Shown here piece after piece: positions 44,971-53,023 of a stretch of 64,000 bases of DNA (positions are counted from its first letter, which is position 1; every line of letters starts with the position of its first letter). The stretch is from Streptomyces sp. NBC_01669 (GTDB lineage: Bacteria > Actinomycetota > Actinomycetes > Streptomycetales > Streptomycetaceae): positions 8,121,001 through 8,185,000 of the forward strand of contig NZ_JAPEQG010000001.1 of the NCBI RefSeq assembly GCF_026339735.1. The letters run 5' to 3'. The notes beneath the pieces are model-generated. The model was given only the letters and a program-made list of their open reading frames with translations. It did no database searches and had not been told where the DNA came from. Made by a program: the position numbers and the translations under genes.

Positions 44971-46359
44971 ATGAGTGAGAGTCCCCTCGCCGGGCTGAGC
45001 CGCCTGACCATCCAACTGCCGGATCGCAGAGTCGAGTTGGCAGCCCCGACCGATATCCCCGTGTCCGACCTGCTGCCGGCGCTGCTCAGCTTTGCCGGCA
45101 GTGCGGCGGAGGAGACCACCGTCGAGGGACAGGGCTGGGTGCTCCAGCGTCTGGGCGAGGCGCCGCTTGACGAGGAGGGCACGCTGTCCACCCTCGAGGT
45201 GCGCGACGGCGAGACCCTCTACCTGCGGTCGGCCGCCGACGCCATGCCCGAGGCCCATTTCGACGACATCGTCGACGGGATCTCCACCGTGATGGGACGC
45301 CTCGGCGGCGACTGGACCGAGTCCAGCAGCCGCACCTTCGTCCGGGCCGTCGCCGCCACCCTCCTCGCCGCCGTGGCCCTGGTCCTTGCCATGCCCGGAC
45401 TGCCGCCCGTCGACCGGGGTCTGACCGCCGCGCTGTGCGGCGTACTCCTCCTGGCCGGCGCGGGCACGGCGAGCCGGGCCGTCGGCGACGCGTTCACCGC
45501 GGTCATGCTGGGCTGCGCTGCCGTCCCCTTCCTGGCCCTGGCCGGCTGGCTGCTGCCCGGCGGACCGCCCGGCGCGGACCTGCTCGGCCCCCGGCTGCTC
45601 TCCGGTGGCGCCGCCGCGACCGGTGGCGCCGTCCTCGCCCTGTCCGTGGTGGGCGCCTCCGCAGCCGTCTTTCTCTCCGTCGGGGTGGTCGCCGCCTTCG
45701 CGACCGCCGCCGGCGGGCTGATCGCCGCCACCGGATTCCCGGCCCCCGACGTCGCCGCGGTGGTCGCCGTCGGGGCCGTGGTCCTCGGCGGGTTCGTCCC
45801 CGCACTCGCCTTCCGGATGTCCGGCATGCAGATGCGGCCGTTGCCCACCTCACCCGAGGAACTCCAGGAGGCCATCGAACCGCATCCGAGCGAGGAAGTG
45901 GCCCGGCGCGCGGCGACCGCGAACGCCTGGCTGACCGCCCTCTACGCCGCGACCGGCTTCGTCTGCACCATCTGCGTCACCGTACTCGCCGACCACTTCG
46001 GCCTCGCCGAGGCCGTCACCGCGACCACCCTGACGGTGCTCCTGCTCCTGCACGGCCGCAACCTCGGCAGCGTCTGGCAGCGGGTGTCGATCCTCGCCCC
46101 CGGTGTCTGGGGTGTCGCCGTCCTCGCCATGGCCTGGGCCCGGGCCCTCGGCGACAGCGGCAGGCTCGGCCTGGTCGCGGTCCTGGTGGTGCTCGCCATC
46201 ATCCTCACCATCGCCATCTGGACCGTACCCGGACGACGGACGGTGCCGTACTGGGGGCGCGCGGCGGAACTCCTGCACTCCCTGGTGGCGCTCGCCCTGC
46301 TGCCCCTCGCCCTGTGGGTCCTGGGCGTGTACGGCCTCGCACGCGAGATGACCGGCTGA
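44971..46359 (+). CDS. eccD: EccD: multi-helix T7SS membrane channel subunit
   Basis: A 462-residue protein beginning with a ubiquitin-like domain (LSRLTIQLPDRRVELAAPTD to VRDGETLYLRSAADAM, residues 8-92) followed by about eleven membrane helices from residue ~118 to the end. This is the EccD/YukD-like layout. EccD dimers form the membrane vestibule of the ESX inner-membrane complex with EccB and EccC. Length and helix number are typical. It is divergent from eccC (165-base shared promoter region) and 73 bases upstream of eccB. Confidence 0.95.
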   Translation: MSESPLAGLSRLTIQLPDRRVELAAPTDIPVSDLLPALLSFAGSAAEETTVEGQGWVLQRLGEAPLDEEGTLSTLEVRDGETLYLRSAADAMPEAHFDDIVDGISTVMGRLGGDWTESSSRTFVRAVAATLLAAVALVLAMPGLPPVDRGLTAALCGVLLLAGAGTASRAVGDAFTAVMLGCAAVPFLALAGWLLPGGPPGADLLGPRLLSGGAAATGGAVLALSVVGASAAVFLSVGVVAAFATAAGGLIAATGFPAPDVAAVVAVGAVVLGGFVPALAFRMSGMQMRPLPTSPEELQEAIEPHPSEEVARRAATANAWLTALYAATGFVCTICVTVLADHFGLAEAVTATTLTVLLLLHGRNLGSVWQRVSILAPGVWGVAVLAMAWARALGDSGRLGLVAVLVVLAIILTIAIWTVPGRRTVPYWGRAAELLHSLVALALLPLALWVLGVYGLAREMTG

Positions 46360-46432
46360 CACCCGGTCCGCCGCCGTCCCGCCCGACCCGCCGCAGACAT
46401 CCCGAACACCGACGACCAGGCCGGAGGGCCAC

Positions 46433-47938
46433 GTGCAGTCAAGGCGCGACCAGGTACAGGCCCATCTCTTCCAGATGGGCCGGCTCACCTCCGGAATGCT
46501 CCGCGCCAACCCGGACCACCTGGAAACCCCCGGCGGGCGCACCAACCGCGGTATGACCTTCGGGCTGGCCATCGGCGTGGTAGTGGTCCTCGTCTCGGCC
46601 CTCTGGGGCCTCTTCTCCCCGGGCGCCTCGACCAGCTGGCGGGCGGAGGGCACCCTGGTGCTGGAGAAGGACACCGGAAACCGGTACGTGTACGCCCAGG
46701 GGCGGCTGCGCCCCGTCCTCAACTACGCCTCCGCGCGCCTGCTGCTCGGCGGCGACATGAAGTCCGCGACGGTCAGCAGCAAGGCCACGAAGGACGCCCC
46801 GCACGGCCCGCCCGTGGGCATCCCCGGCGCCCCCGACTACCTCCCCGGCCGCGCCGCCCTGCTGTCCTCGCCCTGGCAGGTGTGTGCGTCCACGACCAAA
46901 CAGACTTCAGGGGAGGTGGACGTACGGACGCGGCTCGCCCTCGGCGCCGCCGCGGACGGGCGGCCGCTGGGCCCTGGTCAGGGGCTCCTCGTCCAGGGGC
47001 CCGACGGGCGCCGCTCGGTGCTCCTGGGAGGGGAGCGTCACCTCTTGGACGAGGCCACCGGCGCGGTCACCTCGCTCGGTTACGGATCGGCCCCGGTCCA
47101 CCCCGTTTCCGCGGCCTTCCTCTTCGCGCTCCCCGCCGCCGCCGACCTCGCCGCGCCCGCCGTACCGGGCCGCGGGGAAGCCGGACCCGCGCTCGACGGG
47201 CGCCCGACCCGCATCGGCCAGGTCTTCAGGGTGGAAGTCCCGGGCGCCGCCAGCCAGTTCCACCTGCTTCTGCGCGAGGGGCTGACCCCGCTGACCGAGA
47301 CGGAGACCGCCCTCGTCCTCGGCGACCCGGACACCCGCAAAGTCGCGTACGAGCGACAGACCCCGGCCGCGCGTCCGCTCGGGGCGGAGGCCGCCCGCGG
47401 CCACCTGGCGCCCGCGACGGTCCGCCCGGCCGGCGCCGGCCTGCCGGCCTCGCCGCCCCGCCTGGTTTCGATCCCCGCCGGCACCGAGCCCTGCGCCGTG
47501 GTCCGGCCGAGCGACGGCACGGGCTTGGCGGTCAGCGTCTCCTTCGCCCCTGCCGCCGTCGCCGAGGACCACGTGGCGCAGCCGCCGGCCGTGGACGTGG
47601 CCCCGGCCTGCCTGCCCGTGGACCGGGTGGAGGTGCCGCCAGGCAAGGGCGCCCTGATCCAGGCCCTCAGCAGCGCGGGCACCCGGATGGGCGACACCGT
47701 CTTCCTCGTCACCGACTCGGGCGTACGCCACCCGGTCGCCTCGGGCGGGGCCCTGGAGGCGCTCGGCTACACGGCCGCCGACGTACGCGGTCTGCCGTCG
47801 GCCCTGCTGATGACCCTGCCGACCGGCGCGACCCTGGACCCCGCAGCGGCCGCCAAGGCCCCCGCCGCGGACGCCGGAGCCCCGCGCAGAAGCTGCCCGG
47901 GCGCCGCCACAACCCCGGCGCCGGCCCTGGGGAGTTGA
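46433..47938 (+). CDS. eccB: EccB: bitopic T7SS complex subunit
   Basis: A GTG start after GGAGGG gives 501 residues. The N-terminus MQSRRDQVQAHLFQMGRLTS is the EccB signature. One membrane helix (FGLAIGVVVVLVSALWGLF, ~38-58) precedes a large extracytoplasmic domain of repeats around a central core, with FLVTDSGVRHPVASGGALEA and YTAADVRGLPSALLMTLPTG at the C-terminus, typical of the family. EccB builds the periplasmic part of the ESX complex together with MycP. It ends in a short low-complexity tail. The WXG100 genes follow after ~110 bases. Confidence 0.95.
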   Translation: MQSRRDQVQAHLFQMGRLTSGMLRANPDHLETPGGRTNRGMTFGLAIGVVVVLVSALWGLFSPGASTSWRAEGTLVLEKDTGNRYVYAQGRLRPVLNYASARLLLGGDMKSATVSSKATKDAPHGPPVGIPGAPDYLPGRAALLSSPWQVCASTTKQTSGEVDVRTRLALGAAADGRPLGPGQGLLVQGPDGRRSVLLGGERHLLDEATGAVTSLGYGSAPVHPVSAAFLFALPAAADLAAPAVPGRGEAGPALDGRPTRIGQVFRVEVPGAASQFHLLLREGLTPLTETETALVLGDPDTRKVAYERQTPAARPLGAEAARGHLAPATVRPAGAGLPASPPRLVSIPAGTEPCAVVRPSDGTGLAVSVSFAPAAVAEDHVAQPPAVDVAPACLPVDRVEVPPGKGALIQALSSAGTRMGDTVFLVTDSGVRHPVASGGALEALGYTAADVRGLPSALLMTLPTGATLDPAAAAKAPAADAGAPRRSCPGAATTPAPALGS

Positions 47939-48049
47939 CGTAAATCCAGGTTCGGAGCGGCAGGTACGTCACGCGACGGATCCGCCCGGGGCGCGGGTGG
48001 AAACACACTCGAACCTCAGGACGAACTCACCACGGAAAGGGTGGTCCCG

Positions 48050-48394
48050 ATGCCCGACAGCATTCCCGGCGGAGGATACAAAACCGAACGCGAGGCGAAC
48101 ATCAAGATCGCCGAGCTGATGCAGAACGCCCATGACGACATCACCCGAATCCGGGGCATCGTCCGCTCCTCCGCCAACGACCTGGTCGGCCCGAGCGGCT
48201 ACGGCGGCGCAGACGGCAAGGCGTACCAGGACCTCCTGGCCTCGTGGGACGCCGACGTGATGAAGGTCGAGCGGGGCCTGGAAGGCGTCAAGGAGACCAT
48301 GATCAGGAACTCCGGCCGTCAGTCGGACCTCCAGGACACCACCACCAGCCAGATCACGCGGATGCAGGACGCCATCTCCGGCCTCAAGGGCTGA
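48050..48394 (+). CDS. esxB-like: WXG100-family (Esx) protein 1
   Basis: The ATG at 48050, nine bases after GGAAAGG, gives 114 residues; a GTG at 48041 is too close to the ribosome site. Two helices flank a turn with W at LLASWDADVMKVERGLEGVK. The WXG motif is reduced to Trp-Asp-Ala. Helix 1 has ANIKIAELMQNAHDDITRIR. It should form an antiparallel dimer with the next gene's product and be exported by the T7SS. The position right after eccB is the usual place of the esxBA pair in Streptomyces. Confidence 0.9.
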   Translation: MPDSIPGGGYKTEREANIKIAELMQNAHDDITRIRGIVRSSANDLVGPSGYGGADGKAYQDLLASWDADVMKVERGLEGVKETMIRNSGRQSDLQDTTTSQITRMQDAISGLKG

Positions 48395-48496
48395 TCCGTC
48401 CGGAGCTCCCGGCGGACCCGGAAACACCCTGAAGGCCCGCCGCCGCGCCGCAGCGCATCCAGCAGCAGGCGAAAGCAGACGAAGAAGGAGGACCTC

Positions 48497-48820
48497 GTGC
48501 CCGAGGCCAGTTACGACCACGGATCCATCAACATCCACTACGGCACAACCGATGGTGTGACCGCCCAGCTCATCAACGCGAGCGAGGCGATCGACACCGT
48601 CCTGAACAACCTCCAGCAGGCCATCGCCCAGTGGGCCGACAGCTGCATCGGTATGGACAAGGGTGCCTTCAACGACAAGTTCGTCGAGTGGCACGGCTAC
48701 GTCGACCACGCGGCGCAGGCCGTCGCCGGCAGCGGCAAGCTGCTCAGCGAGATCGCGGAGGGCTACGGCGTCCTCGACCGCGGCCTGGCCCAGGACTGGG
48801 GCAACCTCCAGGTCTACTGA
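48497..48820 (+). CDS. esxA-like: WXG100-family (Esx) protein 2, carrying a YxxxD export signal
   Basis: A GTG start after AGGAGG gives 107 residues. Helix 1 ends at LNNLQQAIAQWADSCIGMDK (Trp at the turn) and helix 2 is FVEWHGYVDHAAQAVAGSGK. After the helix pair comes EGYGVLDRGLAQDW with YGVLD, a match to the YxxxD/E T7SS secretion signal, placed as usual just past helix 2. It probably pairs with the protein encoded 102 bases upstream and carries the export signal for both. Confidence 0.9.
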   Translation: MPEASYDHGSINIHYGTTDGVTAQLINASEAIDTVLNNLQQAIAQWADSCIGMDKGAFNDKFVEWHGYVDHAAQAVAGSGKLLSEIAEGYGVLDRGLAQDWGNLQVY

Positions 48821-48849
48821 CCACCCCTCCGGACCCAGGGAGCATCCCG

Positions 48850-49320
48850 GTGCCCACTCAGGCGCAGCTCACCAAGCTCGACACCCCGGCGATCAACGCC
48901 TTCATCAACGGGCCGCTCACCGAGTTCCTCGCCGTGATCGAAGAGCTCGGCAAGGACTCGGGCACCGCCCTCTCGCCCCGCAACATCGCCCGGGGCTACA
49001 CCAACCCGGACACCTTCTCGCTCACGAAGCCGCTGGCGATAGGGCTGATGTCGGGCGGGGACACGGTGCACGGATCGACCCTCAACAGCACCACGCTCAA
49101 GTTCACACAGAGCATCGACACGATGCTCCAGAACATGACGAACCTGTCGCAGGAGATCAAGGACACCCTCCTCAAGATGGTGGAGGAGTTCCTCAAGAAG
49201 CAGGGGGGGACTCTCGACGACATCAAGGCGCAGGAGTTCCTCAACACGATCAAGTCGGCCGGCAGCCCCACGAACGACCCGACCAAAACGTCGACCGACC
49301 CGACCAAGACCGGCACCTGA
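48850..49320 (+). CDS. T7SS-associated helical protein of unknown function
   Basis: A GTG start after AGGGAG, 29 bases behind the second Esx gene, gives 156 residues: INAFINGPLTEFLAVIEELG, then LNSTTLKFTQSIDTMLQNMT and LSQEIKDTLLKMVEEFLKKQ, a likely helical hairpin, and a Thr/Pro/Asp tail. There is no WXG motif, signal peptide or membrane helix. Location between esx genes and a large Esx-like protein suggests an export partner or chaperone. I do not recognise a named family. Confidence 0.7.
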   Translation: MPTQAQLTKLDTPAINAFINGPLTEFLAVIEELGKDSGTALSPRNIARGYTNPDTFSLTKPLAIGLMSGGDTVHGSTLNSTTLKFTQSIDTMLQNMTNLSQEIKDTLLKMVEEFLKKQGGTLDDIKAQEFLNTIKSAGSPTNDPTKTSTDPTKTGT

Positions 49321-49386
49321 GCGACCGGACCAAGACCGGCGCCTTCAGCGACCGGACCGCACCAGAAGGAAGAGCGGAGGGTATCC

Positions 49387-52062
49387 ATGCCTGCCGACCT
49401 GTGGGCCTCGGCGGTCCAGCTGCTGACGGGCTATCCGATGCCCGACCGCTCGACCCTTTTCGAGCATCTCAACGGTACCGACGACAAGACGCCGTTGATG
49501 AACGTGAAGGTCGAAACGCTCGGCGATTTCGCCGTAGTGGACAAACTGTCGACCGTCGGCCCCAACGTGGAGGGCCACTCGTACGTACTCGCCTACTACA
49601 CGGGTCCAATAGGCCCACGCGGCTACGCCGAACTCAAGAAGATCACGATCGACTTCCTGTGGAACCCGTCCGAGCGCCCTGCCCAGCCGGGCACCCCGCT
49701 CGACCAATACATCTTCGGCCCGTTGAACATGCTCAACGGGATCGTGAACAACCCCTTCTCCACGCAGGGCCGTTCCTACGGCGGTCTCGTGATCGAACCG
49801 CAGAACGCCGTAAACCTGCGGTCGTTCTCCGACGTCGCCGGCGCCTACGACCGCACCTTCCAGTACTTCAATGACGAGGAGGCCGTCCTCAAGCAGTGGG
49901 CCGACTCCCTCGGGCACAAGGACGCGGACATGAAGGGAACGGCCGCCGACGCGTTCGCCGCCCTGATCAGGCGGATGGAGGAGAACTACAAGGGTTACAA
50001 GGAACAGCTCCTCCCGCCCGGTTTCTCGGCCAAGAACTACGCCCTGCTGCCGGTGAACGGGCGGGGCGCTTCCCTCACCAAGCAGGGCGATTCCCTCATC
50101 GGTGCGGCGAACGCGGTCCACCAGTCGGCTTACGACCTGGTCATGGCCTGGTACCAGTGGGGCGCGAACCCGGTGTCCAACCCGATGCTGGCGTTGTCGA
50201 ACCTGATCTACGACGTCGCCCTCTGGATCCAGGCGAACAACATCAGCCAAGTGTTGCTTGACCAGAGCGGCAATGACGGCTACGACGTGCTCGCCGGCCC
50301 CTCCTTCCAGCAGAACCACCCCACTTGGGGGGATCTCACCCAGATCGACAGCTGGGGCAACATCGGCAAGCTGGCGATCAAGCTCTGGAACGACGCCGTC
50401 GAGTCGATGCTGCTGCCGGCGGGCAACAGGGAACTCAGCGAAGTGAACAACGCCTTCGTCGACGCCACCGCCGTCCTGACCAACCCGCTGGTGACGAGGA
50501 ACACCTCGCCGATCGGCAGCGACGCCAAGGACGGCAAGGACGGCAAGGGCGGCGACGGCTCCGACCAGAGTTGGGAAGACATCCTGCGGAAGCTGGGCCT
50601 CGGCGGGGACGACGGCAAGGGCGGCAAGGACGGCAAGGGCGGCGACGACGGCAAGGGCGGCAACAACGAGACGAAGATCCCGCCGCCCCCCAAGCTCAAC
50701 GACCTGAACGACAAGGGCGGCAACGGGGCCGACGGAACCGGGGGGAAGGACGGTACGGGCGGGAAGGACGGCGGGATTCCCGACCCGAAGGAGTTCCTCA
50801 AGAACGCGCCCCCTCCCGATCTCAACAACCCCGGCGGTAACGGCTCTGGCGGCGGGCTGAACAACGGCTCCGGCCTGAACGTGCCGGGCGGGGTTCCCGG
50901 CGGTATACCGGGCATCACCGGTTCAGGAGGTCCCGGCGGCAGCGGCAACCCGAACACGACCACCCGGGTGCCCGCCCCGAACGTCAACCTCGCGGGCCCG
51001 CCTGGATCGGGTCTCCCCGGCTCTGGCCTCCCCGGCAGCGAGCTCCCCGGCGGCACAAACCCCGACGGCAGCCCCATCATTCCCGGTCTGCCGAACTCCA
51101 CGCTCCTCGGATCCAAGCCGCCCACCCTCCAGAACCGGGATGGCTCCGGTACGCCGGTCGCCTTCCCCGACGGCAGTACCCGGACCGTCCTGCCCGACGG
51201 CAGTGTCCTCACCACCAGCCCGGACGGTACGAAGGTCACCCGCAGCCCCGACGGCACCATCCTGACGGAGAAGCCCGACGGTACGAAGGTCACCGCCAAG
51301 CCCGACGGGACCACCACGACCGTCAAGCCCGACGGCACCAAGCGCGTGCTGCACCCGGGCGGGGTCGTCACCCTGACCGATCCCGACGGCAACACCTCGT
51401 ACCTGGGCCCGGACGGCAAGCCGCTGGGGGGGTGCCCCGACCTCCCCCTGACCACCCCGCAGCTCCCCGGCCTCAACAGCCCCGGTTTCGACCTCCCCGG
51501 GGTGTCCGGAGCGGGCGGCGGAGTACCGGGAGGAAGTGGCGGTACGTACGGTGGCGGCGGCGGGAACTCGCTCCTCGCGAACCCGCCCAGCTACGAGGAG
51601 GCGGGCTACGACCTGTCCACCGACTTCCCCGCCTACGGCGCGGACGCCCTCGGCAGCGACCCCAACGCCCTCGGTGGCGTGCCGGGCGGCAACCCCGCGA
51701 CCGGGGCCCCGCCCATGATGCCCCCCGGCATGGGAGCCGGCGGTATGGGCGGCGCGGGTGGCGCCCTGGGCGGTGGTGACCGGGTCCGCGAGTTCGTCGG
51801 CGACCCCGCGGGCTCTCCCAACCGTATGGCCCAGGGCCCCGGCGGCCAGGGCACCGGGGGCACGCCCCCGTACATGCCCCCACCCGGCGGCCAGCAGGGC
51901 GGCCAGCAGACCCAGAGCTCCGACCGCGAGCGGGCCAACTGGCTGGCCGAGGAAGAGGACGTCTGGGGCACCGAAGACGAGGGCAACCCGGCCGTCCTCG
52001 GCCGGGAGGAGCCCAGCACCACCGGCGCGAAGCGCAACGCATTCATGACAGGAGAGGGCTGA
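49387..52062 (+). CDS. Large T7SS substrate candidate: WXG-like head with Gly/Pro/Asp-rich tail
   Basis: An ATG after GGAGGG starts an 891-residue protein. Residues 1-130 are a soluble beta-containing domain. Residues ~145-340 are helical and resemble long WXG100/PPE-type hairpins (FNDEEAVLKQWADSLGHKDA, GTAADAFAALIRRMEENYKG, VHQSAYDLVMAWYQWG). From ~375 it is low complexity: Lys/Gly/Asp runs (DGKGGKDGKGGDDGKGG), Pro/Gly stretches, then ten perfect-length nonapeptide repeats (593-682), then a Gly/Pro-rich part and an acidic tail (ANWLAEEEDVWGTEDEGN). YFNDE matches YxxxE. The next gene (YbaB-like) starts on its stop codon, so the two are coupled, as espB-like and espL-like genes are neighbours in ESX-1 (analogy only). 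Confidence 0.8.
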   Translation: MPADLWASAVQLLTGYPMPDRSTLFEHLNGTDDKTPLMNVKVETLGDFAVVDKLSTVGPNVEGHSYVLAYYTGPIGPRGYAELKKITIDFLWNPSERPAQPGTPLDQYIFGPLNMLNGIVNNPFSTQGRSYGGLVIEPQNAVNLRSFSDVAGAYDRTFQYFNDEEAVLKQWADSLGHKDADMKGTAADAFAALIRRMEENYKGYKEQLLPPGFSAKNYALLPVNGRGASLTKQGDSLIGAANAVHQSAYDLVMAWYQWGANPVSNPMLALSNLIYDVALWIQANNISQVLLDQSGNDGYDVLAGPSFQQNHPTWGDLTQIDSWGNIGKLAIKLWNDAVESMLLPAGNRELSEVNNAFVDATAVLTNPLVTRNTSPIGSDAKDGKDGKGGDGSDQSWEDILRKLGLGGDDGKGGKDGKGGDDGKGGNNETKIPPPPKLNDLNDKGGNGADGTGGKDGTGGKDGGIPDPKEFLKNAPPPDLNNPGGNGSGGGLNNGSGLNVPGGVPGGIPGITGSGGPGGSGNPNTTTRVPAPNVNLAGPPGSGLPGSGLPGSELPGGTNPDGSPIIPGLPNSTLLGSKPPTLQNRDGSGTPVAFPDGSTRTVLPDGSVLTTSPDGTKVTRSPDGTILTEKPDGTKVTAKPDGTTTTVKPDGTKRVLHPGGVVTLTDPDGNTSYLGPDGKPLGGCPDLPLTTPQLPGLNSPGFDLPGVSGAGGGVPGGSGGTYGGGGGNSLLANPPSYEEAGYDLSTDFPAYGADALGSDPNALGGVPGGNPATGAPPMMPPGMGAGGMGGAGGALGGGDRVREFVGDPAGSPNRMAQGPGGQGTGGTPPYMPPPGGQQGGQQTQSSDRERANWLAEEEDVWGTEDEGNPAVLGREEPSTTGAKRNAFMTGEG
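51163..51432 (+). repeat. Ten tandem 27-base (nonapeptide) repeats coding for xPDGxxxxx
   Basis: Starting with FPDGSTRTV and ending with GPDGKPLGG, ten consecutive nine-residue units keep Pro-Asp-Gly in register (one is PGG). Examples are LPDGSVLTT, SPDGTKVTR, KPDGTKVTA and DPDGNTSYL. The pattern resembles the G-box repeats of centriolar CPAP/TCP10 proteins, which form a long free-standing beta-sheet. Confidence 0.9.
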
Positions 52063-52577
52063 TGGGCTCGCCGCACCACTCGATCGAAGAACGCCTCGCC
52101 ATGGCGGTCGCGGATCTGGAGGCCTCGGAGCGCGCGGCCGCCCAGGCCCAGGAGCAGGTCCGCGGCATGCGGCTCTCGGCCACCTCCAAGGACCGCAGCG
52201 TCGAGGTGACCGTCGCGGGCACCGGCGAGGTGACGGCCGTCCGTTTCCTGGAGAGCCGCTACAAGAGCATGGCCGCCCCGCAGCTGGCGGCCTCCGTCAT
52301 GGAGGCCTTCAACAAGGCGCGCTCCCTCGCCTCCCGGGACGTGGCCGACGCGGTCAAACCGCTCACGGAGAGCGTGAACGCCCTCAACTCCATGCCGGGC
52401 ATGCCCGATCTGCCCGGCATCCCGGGCACGACGGCCGACTGGGGGGCCCTGATCGGGCAGTTCCTCGGCCCGGCGGCGCCCCCCGAGCCCGAGCGGCCGG
52501 CCGACGGCGCGTCCGGCCGGCGACGGGGGCGGGGCCGTGCGCTCTACGACGAGGTGGAGGGCGACCCGAACGACTGA
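52062..52577 (+). CDS. YbaB/EbfC-family protein in the T7SS operon (EspL-like)
   Basis: The ATG shares a base with the previous stop (TGATG). A 171-residue protein with a long N-terminal helix (LAMAVADLEASERAAAQAQE), the YbaB beta-strands (SVEVTVAGTGEVTAVRF) and a C-terminal helix (APQLAASVMEAFNKARSLAS), plus a Pro-rich, basic tail (GRRRGRGRA). YbaB proteins are small dimers that bind DNA or act as chaperones; the ESX-1 protein EspL has this fold and supports substrate stability. Tight coupling to the 891-residue substrate favours a chaperone role here. Confidence 0.88.
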   Translation: MGSPHHSIEERLAMAVADLEASERAAAQAQEQVRGMRLSATSKDRSVEVTVAGTGEVTAVRFLESRYKSMAAPQLAASVMEAFNKARSLASRDVADAVKPLTESVNALNSMPGMPDLPGIPGTTADWGALIGQFLGPAAPPEPERPADGASGRRRGRGRALYDEVEGDPND

Positions 52578-52619
52578 GCGGCCGTCATCCGTGATCAACA
52601 TGTACGTCAACTGACGCAG

Positions 52620-52641
52620 GCGCCCGGGCATTTCCGGGCGC
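52620..52641 (+). terminator. Hairpin between the YbaB-like and WXG100 genes
   Basis: A perfect 8-bp stem GCGCCCGG / CCGGGCGC with a six-base loop (GCATTT) in the 101-base gap. It could end or attenuate transcription from the upstream T7SS genes before the last two genes. No T tract. Confidence 0.5.
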
Positions 52642-52678
52642 AGAATTCCCGCACCACCGCGCGACACCGGGAGTAGGC

Positions 52679-53023
52679 ATGCCCTCAAGTTTCGAAGCGT
52701 CCGCCAACGACGTCCTCGACGCGACCAAGGTGTTGCGCAATCTCACGACGCACATCGACGAAGTGGTGCAGAGGTACAACGACGGCGTGAACCAGACCAG
52801 GACCTGGTACGGGACGGATGACGACGACTTCGCCAAGAAGGCGGGCCCGCCCTACGAGAACACGGTCAAGAACGTCACCAAGGGCATGCTGGCCTTCACG
52901 GAGGCCCTCTCGGCGCTGGCGAACGGCACCGTGAAGAACGCCAACGAGTACGTCAACCACCAGGACGACGTCCTCTCCTCGATCAAGAAGGGCAACGACG
53001 GCCGGTCGGGATCCCGCGGATGA
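52679..53023 (+). CDS. WXG100-family protein 3, partner of the giant protein
   Basis: An ATG after GGGAG gives 114 residues. Helix 1 has FEASANDVLDATKVLRNLTT, the turn has TRTWYGTDDDDFAKK with a true W-x-G (WYG), and helix 2 has KNVTKGMLAFTEALSALANG. No clear C-terminal YxxxD/E is seen (YVNHQD is off by one). Its stop overlaps the start of the giant gene (ATGA), so the two are made together. I infer that this protein pairs with the helical head of the giant protein for export. Confidence 0.9.
   Translation: MPSSFEASANDVLDATKVLRNLTTHIDEVVQRYNDGVNQTRTWYGTDDDDFAKKAGPPYENTVKNVTKGMLAFTEALSALANGTVKNANEYVNHQDDVLSSIKKGNDGRSGSRG

Noticed and set aside
51163..51432. Possible CRISPR-like 27-base periodicity
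   Set aside because: The repeats are degenerate, contiguous and in frame with a conserved PDG pattern, so they are protein repeats, not spacers.
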